A program made the translations under genes and the position numbers. From contig CABSNH010000039.1 of NCBI GenBank assembly GCA_902478985.1, positions 1-12,297 of the forward strand: a DNA stretch of 12,297 nt. The letters run 5' to 3'. Positions within the stretch are counted from its first letter, which is position 1; each line of letters opens with the position of its first letter. Below the pieces are notes generated by a model. The model was not told the origin of the DNA, ran no database searches, and was given only the letters and a program-made list of their open reading frames with translations. Source of the stretch: an uncultured Collinsella sp. (GTDB lineage: Bacteria; Actinomycetota; Coriobacteriia; Coriobacteriales; Coriobacteriaceae). This document shows, piece after piece, positions 8,901 through 12,297 of this stretch.

Positions 8901-9611
8901 GTCGAGGGCGACGTGAATGTGACGGTCGAGGGTGTCCTCAAGCACGAGCCCGACGGCTCCGGCTGGGCACACGACACCAAGAACCACTGGCATGTCTGCC
9001 GCTGCGGCGAAGTCCTCGACAAGGCTGAGCACACCTTTGAGTGGGTCGTTGACAAGCCGGCGACCACCGAGGCCAAGGGCGAGAAGCACCAGGAGTGCAG
9101 GGTCTGCGGTGAGAAGGGCAAGTCTGAGGAGATCGCGATTCTGGCACCCGAGATCATCGACGGCAAGGGCCAGACGATGGTGGTCGACGCCGCCAAGGAC
9201 CTGAGCTTCCGCTCGAACGCGCCGCTCAAGTTCTTCCAGAAGGTGCTGGTTGACGATAAGGAGGTCGCGGCCGAGAACTACGTGCTCACCGAGGGCTCTA
9301 CGATCGTGACGCTCAAGGCGAGCTTCCTAAAGACGCTCGGCGTGGGCGAACACAAGCTGAGTGTGGTTTCGACCACGGGCACGGCCGAGACGACCTTTAC
9401 CGTTGCCGAGGCTGCCAACCCCACGCCGACGCCCGGTTCGAGCCAGGTCACGACTACGACCACCACGACTACGACTTCTAAGTCCAAGAAGAAGGCTAGC
9501 AAGGAGACGATGCCTGAGTCCGGCGACAGCACGTACGCCATGGCTGGTGCCGTGCTCGCTGCCGGCATGGCGGTTCTGCTGCTGGCTTGGGCCATGAAGC
9601 GCCGCGCGTAG
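2958..9611 (+). CDS. Giant cell-wall-anchored surface protein: beta-helix-like N-terminus, YDG/MBG repeats, Cys-pair ribbons, sorting signal
   Basis: A 2217-residue secreted protein. Signal peptide 1-34, cleavage probably ASA|E. Residues about 40-535 are Gly/Asn/Ser-rich short strands with a recurring 'F..C.F/L..C.M' ladder (FTDCEF, FNNCSF, LNSCTM), typical of a right-handed parallel beta-helix and so perhaps glycan binding or adhesion. A Cys-containing HKW unit starts at 540. Then come Ig-like modules with six YDGxxH motifs (Y708, 799, 1150, 1309, 1611, 1769), an Ig-like domain ending 'DTAGN' (about 1018-1100), two ~460-residue tandem repeats (1104-2024), a CBM_X2-like domain (2063-2150), nine Thr (2165-2173), MPESG (2185-2189), a membrane helix and KRRA. 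YDG and MBG_2 modules are known from bacterial surface proteins. I infer a wall-anchored adhesin or host-glycan-binding stalk; no enzyme active site is visible. It is a single-gene unit with its own terminator, divergent from a two-component operon. The ligand is unknown. Confidence 0.93.
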   Translation: MREKKMGMRAALTRLLGIATVACALVATPAVASAETRVPANTQALSLGQAGKEPVKITEPGCYVLRTSENQTTPSSGYVIDVPNATSYNPVTIFIDGTVYVNGSTNSLVGQTRWLFNIKQGSNIEFIGINNPCVSFHDKNGGNQSVSGFLTDRYYDGGYKNASGDISVSLKLGDGSQNFFLSYSSRLDQKVPAISLGSTEGELTAKFEKLKIQGYVGRSGAVAGNAQEYAVPAHLFREGRDTTGGNINPFTATFTDCEFYDTSGDFNGAVSVDGNSSFKMPKDGSAVAKLTATFNNCSFSGHNGGGNGENLGVRQTNNSYSSVEASRYFANSSILNTYAVAGVMGVTNATVNLNSCTMSNFHSTRSSSADNTLTVDALNVARSARCNINGGTIERYGARGNTCVVYAAGTLNLSGSPTIASFWKNSHAGDTTTGDGYTEADIATGTAKSLYIPKKKSSDATAPVLNLASGLSVRGGDDHVWISIEETADSNGVKSRVLGTCESNKIEGVVPDGSSKNDDNSDKYEIVNLNGDLTFRETIHQHKWKVEADGMGVRASCVGPFRNGECEYGMVEDGEPKKYLRATYKLSMSKATSSQSTELVYDGCPVKIALNKDGAWNLEQMGVTASEEFAWYQCKSQADAEAYKNGTKLKDAPADAGYYYVVTSFKTASGQTLEGKKSFEISQRRLVKNQSYKFTLKDGGKGAGKYAYDGKEHQPVVESAKFKNGAGEWVDLVEGKDYELSARSESGLKQTEPGQYECIVIGKGNFTTDGGTTSVLMLKWEIVDVSRFDLEVAGFDGTYDGDEHGITVNVKNGPVPADMKIEYREDGGDWTTDKPTYRNAAEYTTYYRVTASDYLTVKGSATVKISKAGQDAPTGLVGNNWTTCSSKDGSISGVTKAMEYRRGPSGDYQKITSDGKLTGLTKSGTYYVRFAEDNNHNASADTEVKIESGPHAVADNAAWKSNGEGSHVKRCKYCKTVQERQPCRWGYKIITPATPEADGVRQKVCRVCNGKWDEEPYTYVDTYAPTIYDLWLDKAYCESVSFDVFDDRDETVTVTDNGKELKAGKDGKYTVKAAEGDAGTEHVIVATDTAGNKETITIKMYAEHAYKWTIDKQPTVTETGSKHGTCSVCGHESGTVEVPALAVKGYSGKYDGKDHSVDASALPEGAVVEYKAADGGWTSVAPSIKDAGSVTVDYRVTIDGAAVEGQVTLEVTPLAITVSALDASKTYGDSDPALGWEVTKGKLVKDESLQGITVSREVGEAVRKDGYAVTAAQSEGANPNYKITFKDGTFTISKRELAVTWDTTTEFTYDGEEHCPQAKLHNVVGDDNLSAYVDGAKVKAGTYTAIITELTGDDAGNYKLPAEGLTCEFSIKKAPQGAPKVQATAETVSGKSDGKITGVDAKMEWRAKGSGEYQGVPDGVTEITDCAVGTYEVRYRADSDHDASSATEVTVNAGGKLVVTLPAKQVGYTIMASPDELDWHGSTTLTVSIESGYFTDNDSYAVKVNNVVVMPDARGEFTVLNAESDLVVTVEGVRKHEAVNDEWLSNDSTHWHKCACGDKIVEAEHDFEWVVVKAPTATEKGSKQQKCKVCGHKLAEVEIPAAAIVGYSDEYDGAYHTVDATSLPKGATAKYSTDGKNWSPEAPKIKDVGTLTVSYEVTIDGVKAEGKVTLEVKPRAITVAADASSKTYGEADPVFTWAIASGELVEGENLQGIEIKREDNDNVRDGGYALQLTQPEGANPNYNITFVDGVFTINQRVLTVKWGTSEFVYDGKEHCPEATLGNVIDDDDLGATVEGSQVEAGDSYQANLTALTGKAAGNYALPTEGLTCDFSIKNAAQGAPVVQAAAETVSGKRDGKVTGVDATMEWRAKGADEYQAVDEGTAELTGLAAGTYEVRYQAKVNYDASSATEVTVAAGPKLVVTLPSNQVGYALTSTATELDWHGTATLTMSIDSAYFAGKGYAVKVDGEAVKLSAKGTYELKDVEGDVNVTVEGVLKHEPDGSGWAHDTKNHWHVCRCGEVLDKAEHTFEWVVDKPATTEAKGEKHQECRVCGEKGKSEEIAILAPEIIDGKGQTMVVDAAKDLSFRSNAPLKFFQKVLVDDKEVAAENYVLTEGSTIVTLKASFLKTLGVGEHKLSVVSTTGTAETTFTVAEAANPTPTPGSSQVTTTTTTTTTSKSKKKASKETMPESGDSTYAMAGAVLAAGMAVLLLAWAMKRRA
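6267..7649 (+). repeat. Long intragenic tandem repeat, copy 1 (461 codons)
   Basis: Encodes residues 1104-1564. Module order: a half ribbon (H1104 ... C1126-x-x-C1129), a YDG-type domain (from about 1145), an MBG_2-type domain with SKTYGDSDP and GANPNYKITFKDG (about 1215-1295), a second YDG-type domain (YDGEEH at 1309), a short domain with DGKITGVDAKMEWR and GTYEVRYRA (about 1376-1455), a beta domain beginning KLVVTLPAKQVGY (about 1456-1533), and the first half of the next ribbon (HWHKCACG, C1554/C1556). The same order repeats in copy 2. Confidence 0.9.
7650..9029 (+). repeat. Long intragenic tandem repeat, copy 2 (460 codons)
   Basis: Encodes residues 1565-2024 with the same module order as copy 1: ribbon half (C1587/C1590), YDGAYH (1611), MBG_2-type domain (SKTYGEADP, GANPNYNITFVDG), YDGKEH (1769), DGKVTGVDATMEWR domain, KLVVTLPSNQVGY domain, then HWHVCRCG (C2014/C2016). 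Parts are also close at DNA level, for example 'gagtggcg.gccaaggg' near 7165 and 8550, so copies may exchange by recombination. Length differs from copy 1 by one codon. Confidence 0.9.
9030..9143 (+). repeat. Partial third copy of the long repeat (ribbon half only)
   Basis: Residues 2025-2062 (HTFEWVVDKPATTEAKGEKH..., C2047/C2050) match the first ~38 residues of copies 1 and 2. The repeat then stops and is replaced by the CBM_X2-like domain that starts at APEIIDGKG (2063). Confidence 0.85.
9447..9611 (+). other. Thr spacer and non-canonical wall-sorting signal
   Basis: The segment encodes nine consecutive Thr (2165-2173, mixed ACG/ACT/ACC codons), a Lys/Ser-rich stretch, then MPESGD (2185-2190), a hydrophobic helix (about 2193-2213) and the tail KRRA. 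This has the three-part layout of a sortase substrate, but with Met-Pro-x-Ser-Gly in place of Leu-Pro-x-Thr-Gly. Wall attachment by a sortase is inferred; none is encoded in the window. Confidence 0.75.
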
Positions 9612-9628
9612 TCGCGCGCCAGTCCCCA

Positions 9629-9662
9629 GCGGGCCCGGATCGAGCGATTCGGGCCCGCTTTT
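9629..9662 (+). terminator. Rho-independent terminator of the giant surface-protein gene
   Basis: GCGGGCCCGGATC (9629-9641) pairs with GATTCGGGCCCGC (9646-9658) around a four-base loop: 13 bp with one G-U pair. TTTT (9659-9662) follows directly. It begins 18 bp after the stop codon. An outer CCCCA/TGGGG pair (9624-9628 / 9662-9666) flanks it. Confidence 0.9.
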
Positions 9663-9681
9663 GGGGTCTGCCGGAAACCCG

Positions 9682-9890
9682 GTGGTCAAAAAAGGCCAAA
9701 TATGAGTACTGTTACCAGTTTAGTGACAGCCAAATGGCCTTAAAAATCGGTGCCAGCGGCCAAAAGTGCATCGATGTTCGTCCTTCAGAGTCGCGATCGG
9801 GCTCCAAACAAGGCGATTTTGCTGCTCTGGACCGGAAAATCGCTGCTACTAATTTGGTGACAGTACTCATATTTGGCCTTTTTTGACCAC
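9682..9890. repeat. 209-bp intergenic element with 31-bp perfect inverted ends
   Basis: Bases 9682-9712 are the exact reverse complement of 9860-9890; the arms begin GTGGTCAAAAAAGGCC and continue AAATATGAGTACTGT. Pairing continues imperfectly inward to about 9730/9841 (14 of 20 positions). Just inside each end lies an imperfect palindrome of the form CTGYTAC...GTGACAG (9710-9729 region and 9843-9863). The centre (about 9732-9840) has no credible frame. No target-site duplication is seen at the borders. It looks like a non-coding, MITE- or REP-like element, and its A/T runs may also stop transcription in both directions. The family is unknown to me. Confidence 0.75.
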
Positions 9891-9922
9891 TGCCCCTTGG
9901 TCCTGGACAAAACGGCTGCTCG

Positions 9923-9991
9923 AATCATGGGGCGGGTCCATTTTCAACTATCCTCAGCTTGCCAGTTCGAAAATGGACCCTCCCCAAGATT
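9923..9991. repeat. Imperfect long hairpin upstream of nadA
   Basis: TGGGGCGGGTCCATTTTC (9928-9945) pairs with GAAAATGGACCCTCCCCA (9969-9986) over 18 bp with a single C/T mismatch. The stem extends outward by AATC/GATT after a mismatch and inward by AACT/AGTT past a bulge. No T-run follows the right arm. A separate 6-1-6 palindrome AAGATT-G-AATCTT (9986-9998) overlaps its right foot. Confidence 0.7.
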
Positions 9992-10010
9992 GAATCTTTA
10001 TTCCAACTTT

Positions 10011-10054
10011 ACACCTGGCTTTACAGCTGTCTTGTCAGCTGTAAAGCCAGGTGT
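10011..10054. promoter_or_regulatory. 44-bp palindromic operator upstream of nadA, NiaR/YrxA-like
   Basis: ACACCTGGCTTTACAGCTG (10011-10029) is the exact reverse complement of 10036-10054, with TCTTGT between. It contains four half-sites: ACACCTG (10011), ACAGCTG (10023), CAGCTGT (10036) and CAGGTGT (10048), spaced 12, 13 and 12 bp. From memory, the niacin-responsive repressor NiaR (YrxA) of Firmicutes binds palindromes made of ACACCTGTC-like half-sites upstream of nad genes; this agrees with the location. The presumed nadA promoter overlaps the palindrome, so repression by occlusion is likely. The NiaR assignment is inference; the palindrome is certain. Confidence 0.7.
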
Positions 10055-10060
10055 CATACT
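10032..10060 (+). promoter_or_regulatory. Presumed nadA-nadB promoter
   Basis: TTGTCA (10032-10037) and CATACT (10055-10060) are separated by 17 bp, each close to the -35 and -10 consensus. The -35 lies at the centre of the palindromic operator. Transcription would start near 10067, leaving a leader of about 29 bases that holds the ribosome binding site. Confidence 0.55.
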
Positions 10061-10095
10061 AAAGCCCCAAGATTCGCCAAAAGAGAGGGGCCTTG

Positions 10096-11121
10096 ATGGC
10101 ACAGAGCGCGAACATGGATGCATCGGAGCTTGCACGCGATATCGCGGCCGGCCTGGCATCGGCGACGACGGCAACGGAGCGCGCGGCACTGGTGCCCGTA
10201 GAGCTCGTCGAGGCCATTCATCAGCTAAAAACCCAACGTGACGCAGTGATCCTGGCGCACTATTATGTGGCGCCCGAGGTCCAAGCCGTTGCCGATTACG
10301 TCGGCGACAGCTTCTACCTTGCAAAGCTCGCCAAGAGCCTGCCGCAGCAGACTATCGTGCTGTGCGGCGTGGAGTTTATGGGCGAGAGCGCCAAGCTGCT
10401 CAATCCCACCAAGACCGTGCTGCTGCCCGAGCCGGGCGCGGACTGTCCCATGGCGCACATGGTCAAGCGCGAGACGGTCGACGCGGCGCGTGCCGAGTAT
10501 GGCGACGACCTGGCCGTGGTGTGCTACGTCAACTCCACGGTCGAGATCAAGAGCTGGAGTGACGTGTGCGTTACCAGCTCTAACGCCGTCAAGATTGTCT
10601 CCGAGCTGCCGCAGCAGCACATCTTGTTCATTCCCGACCAAAACCTGGGCCGCTTTGTGGCCGAGCAGGTGCCCCAAAAGCACGTCATCCTCAACAACGG
10701 CTACTGCCCGCGTCATCACATCATCACCGTCGAGCAGATCGTCGACGCGCAGGAGGCGCACCCCGACGCGCTCGTGCTGGCGCACCCCGAGTGCAAGGCC
10801 GACGTCCTGGCCGAGGCTGACTACATCGGCTCAACTGCCGGCATCATCAAGTATGCCGAGGAGTCGGACGCGAGCGAGTTCATTATCGTGACGGTCCGCG
10901 GCGTGCTCTACGAGCTTGAGCGCCGCTGCCAGGGCACCGGCAAGAAGTTCTACTTCCCTGCGGTGCAGCCCACTTGCGTCAACATGGATCTCATCACGCT
11001 CGAAAAACTCGTGCACTGCCTGGAGACGGGCGAGGGCGAGGTGCAGATTGGCGTGTCGGAAGAGGCCGCCGATCAGGCCAAGCTCACGCTCGACCGCATG
11101 CTCGAGTACGCGACGCGCTAA
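10096..11121 (+). CDS. nadA: Quinolinate synthase NadA
   Basis: A 341-residue cytoplasmic [4Fe-4S] enzyme that condenses iminoaspartate (from NadB) with dihydroxyacetone phosphate to quinolinate, the de novo NAD precursor. The ATG at 10096 follows AGAGAGGGG (10082-10090) by five bases; a TTG one codon upstream is a less likely start. The three cluster-binding cysteines expected for the family are present: C90 (VLCGVEFMGESAK), C204 (NGYCPRHH) and C294 (QPTCVNM). Other family motifs include AHYY (54-57), GDS (70-72), the HPEC block (230-233) and GSTAGI (245-250). Residues 1-35 form an extra N-terminal helix-rich segment of low conservation. Length is normal for the family. nadB follows 56 bp downstream, forming an operon, and an operator-like palindrome lies over the promoter. 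Confidence 0.97.
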   Translation: MAQSANMDASELARDIAAGLASATTATERAALVPVELVEAIHQLKTQRDAVILAHYYVAPEVQAVADYVGDSFYLAKLAKSLPQQTIVLCGVEFMGESAKLLNPTKTVLLPEPGADCPMAHMVKRETVDAARAEYGDDLAVVCYVNSTVEIKSWSDVCVTSSNAVKIVSELPQQHILFIPDQNLGRFVAEQVPQKHVILNNGYCPRHHIITVEQIVDAQEAHPDALVLAHPECKADVLAEADYIGSTAGIIKYAEESDASEFIIVTVRGVLYELERRCQGTGKKFYFPAVQPTCVNMDLITLEKLVHCLETGEGEVQIGVSEEAADQAKLTLDRMLEYATR

Positions 11122-11124
11122 GCC

Positions 11125-11159
11125 AATGTGACATGAGGGACCATCCCTTATGCCACATT
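11125..11159. repeat. Hairpin repeat between nadA and nadB
   Basis: AATGTGACATGAGGGA (11125-11140) pairs with TCCCTTATGCCACATT (11144-11159) over 16 positions, with one A-C mismatch, one G-U pair and a three-base loop CCA. It starts three bases after the nadA stop and ends three bases before the nadB ribosome binding site. No T-run follows, so it is probably an intra-operon RNA hairpin (mRNA end protection or a partial stop) and may belong to a dispersed 'gggacc...ccc' repeat family. Confidence 0.75.
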
Positions 11160-11177
11160 ACAAGGGAGAGGATTCCT

Positions 11178-12297
11178 GTGGAAACCAAACAATACCCCGA
11201 TATGGAGTGTGACGTCGTCATTGCCGGTTGCGGCGTGGCGGGCCTGTATGCGGCTCTCAATCTGCCGACGAGCACGCGCGTAATCATGCTCTCCAAGGGC
11301 GCCATCGACGAGTGCGATTCGATGCTCGCGCAGGGCGGCATCTGCGTACTGCCCGAGGGCTCTGACTACGATGCCTTCTTTGAGGACACCATGCACGCCG
11401 GCCATTACGAGAACCGCCGCGAGAGCGTTGACATCATGATCCGCTCGAGCCGCTCGGTCATCAACGACCTGCTGGCGATGGGCGTGGACTTTGAGCGCAA
11501 GGCCGACGGCAGCCTCGACTTTACCCGCGAGGGCGCGCACAGCCGCCCGCGCATCGCCTTCCATGCCGATATTACGGGCAAGGAGATTACGACCAAGCTG
11601 CTCCAGGCTGTCCGTAAGCTGGACAACGTGCAGATTCTCGAACACGTTGCCATGACCGACATCCTGACCGCCGAGCGCGATGACGCCACGGTGTGCACCG
11701 GCGTTGTCGCCGTTGCCGTGGATGAGGGCGATTCGGCTCGCCCCGCCGACGAGCTGGCAAATGCCGCTGAGGGCGTGCATGCCGGCGAGCCTTTTAAGAT
11801 CCATGCCCGCCACACGCTGTGGGCTACGGGCGGTATCGGCGGCGTATACGACCATTCGACTAACTACCCGCAGCTCACGGGCGATGCCTGCTACATTGCT
11901 CAGGAGCATGGCATTAAGATGGAGCACCTGGACTACGTGCAGATTCACCCCACGGGACTGTTCTCGCCGCAGCCGGGCCGCACCTTCCTGATCAGCGAGA
12001 GCTGCCGCGGCGAGGGCGCGATTCTGCTCAATGCCGCTGGCGAGCGTTTTACCGACGAGCTTCAGCCGCGCGATGTGGTCGCCGCCGCCATCCGCGAGCA
12101 GATGAAGCAGGACGGTACCGAGCACGAGTGGCTGAGCTTTGCTCCCGTCGAGCGCGACGTGGTGACCGGGCACTTTGCCAATATCCGCGCGCGCTGCCTG
12201 GAGGACGGTCGCGATATCTTGGACGAGCCCATTCCCGTTACGCCCACGCAGCACTACTTTATGGGCGGCGTATGGGTCGACAAGGACGGCCGCACCT
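11178..12297 (+). CDS. nadB: L-aspartate oxidase NadB (3' end cut off by the window)
   Basis: A flavoenzyme that oxidises L-aspartate to iminoaspartate for NadA. It begins at a GTG (11178), which I chose because AAGGGAGAGG (11162-11171) lies just upstream and the protein start VETKQYPDMECDVVIAG leads directly into the FAD-binding strand. About 373 codons are visible, without a stop; family members are usually about 500-550 residues. Motifs in order: dinucleotide-binding GCGVAG (17-22), SMLAQGGI (48-55), the HSRPRIAFHAD block around 125-135, IHPTGL (H257), SESCRGEGAILLNAAGERF with R277, and TPTQHYFMGGV with H359. These match the fumarate reductase/aspartate oxidase family and the substrate-binding His/Arg residues appear intact. 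The rest of the gene, and any nadC, lie beyond the window. It is co-transcribed with nadA. Confidence 0.95.
   Translation, partial: METKQYPDMECDVVIAGCGVAGLYAALNLPTSTRVIMLSKGAIDECDSMLAQGGICVLPEGSDYDAFFEDTMHAGHYENRRESVDIMIRSSRSVINDLLAMGVDFERKADGSLDFTREGAHSRPRIAFHADITGKEITTKLLQAVRKLDNVQILEHVAMTDILTAERDDATVCTGVVAVAVDEGDSARPADELANAAEGVHAGEPFKIHARHTLWATGGIGGVYDHSTNYPQLTGDACYIAQEHGIKMEHLDYVQIHPTGLFSPQPGRTFLISESCRGEGAILLNAAGERFTDELQPRDVVAAAIREQMKQDGTEHEWLSFAPVERDVVTGHFANIRARCLEDGRDILDEPIPVTPTQHYFMGGVWVDKDGRT

Noticed and set aside
7401..9089. 562-codon open frame on the minus strand opposite the surface-protein repeats
   Set aside because: It mirrors the codon pattern of the giant plus-strand gene, has repeat-driven composition rich in Leu/Val/Arg/Gly, and shows no recognisable domain or ribosome binding site.
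6267..9143. Repeats taken as CRISPR or simple-sequence repeat
   Set aside because: The units are ~1.38 kb protein-coding duplications in one reading frame, not short spaced repeats.
9587..9886. 99-codon plus-strand open frame after the surface protein
   Set aside because: It starts inside the sorting signal, runs through the terminator and half of the 209-bp inverted repeat, and has no ribosome binding site.
9682..9890. Insertion sequence with transposase
   Set aside because: Only 209 bp lie between the outer ends and no transposase-like frame or clear target duplication is visible.
10011..10054. Intrinsic terminator before nadA
   Set aside because: The palindrome is perfect, but no T-run follows on either strand, and promoter-like hexamers overlap it; an operator is the better reading.
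11148..12254. 368-codon minus-strand open frame
   Set aside because: It lies opposite nadB, whose FAD-binding and active-site motifs are clear on the plus strand from a GTG start.

Overview
The window reads as chromosomal DNA from a high-GC, Gram-positive gut actinobacterium, most likely a Collinsella-type member of the Coriobacteriia. This is an inference from three things: GC-rich coding sequence, a GHKL-kinase/LytTR two-component pair, and a very large cell-wall-anchored protein built of YDG/MBG-type modules. No taxonomic marker gene is present, so the genus is not proven. I see no tRNA, rRNA, CRISPR array, transposase or phage gene.

Layout. (1) 121-696 (+): a 191-aa protein of unknown function whose C-terminal half loosely resembles the uracil-DNA-glycosylase fold. 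(2) 715-2714 (-): a two-gene operon with a LytTR response regulator (1992-2714) followed by a membrane GHKL histidine kinase (715-1992). Their stop and start codons overlap as TGATG. The operon converges on gene 1 across an 18-bp gap. (3) 2715-2957: a divergent control region with two perfect TTGACA boxes 40 bp apart (minus strand) and a 13-bp leader hairpin. (4) 2958-9611 (+): one 2217-codon gene for a secreted, wall-anchored surface protein. It has a signal peptide, a beta-helix-like N-terminal part, several diverged YDG-type modules, two tandem ~460-residue repeats carrying Cys-pair (zinc-ribbon-like) units, a CBM_X2-like domain, a Thr stretch and a non-canonical sorting signal (MPESG). A strong intrinsic terminator follows. 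(5) 9612-10095: about 480 bp of gene-free DNA made largely of inverted repeats: a 209-bp element with 31-bp perfect inverted ends, an imperfect 18-bp hairpin, and a 44-bp palindrome that overlaps the presumed nadA promoter. (6) 10096 to the window end (+): nadA and the start of nadB, the two enzymes that make quinolinate from aspartate for NAD synthesis, separated by a 16-bp hairpin.

How the parts fit together. The two-component pair is transcribed away from the surface-protein gene and shares its control region, so it may regulate that gene (inference). The nad genes are probably repressed through the palindrome over their promoter. Its half-sites (ACACCTG / ACAGCTG) match what I remember of the niacin-responsive NiaR/YrxA operator. 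The most unusual material is the inverted-repeat-rich gap before nadA and the architecture of the giant surface protein.
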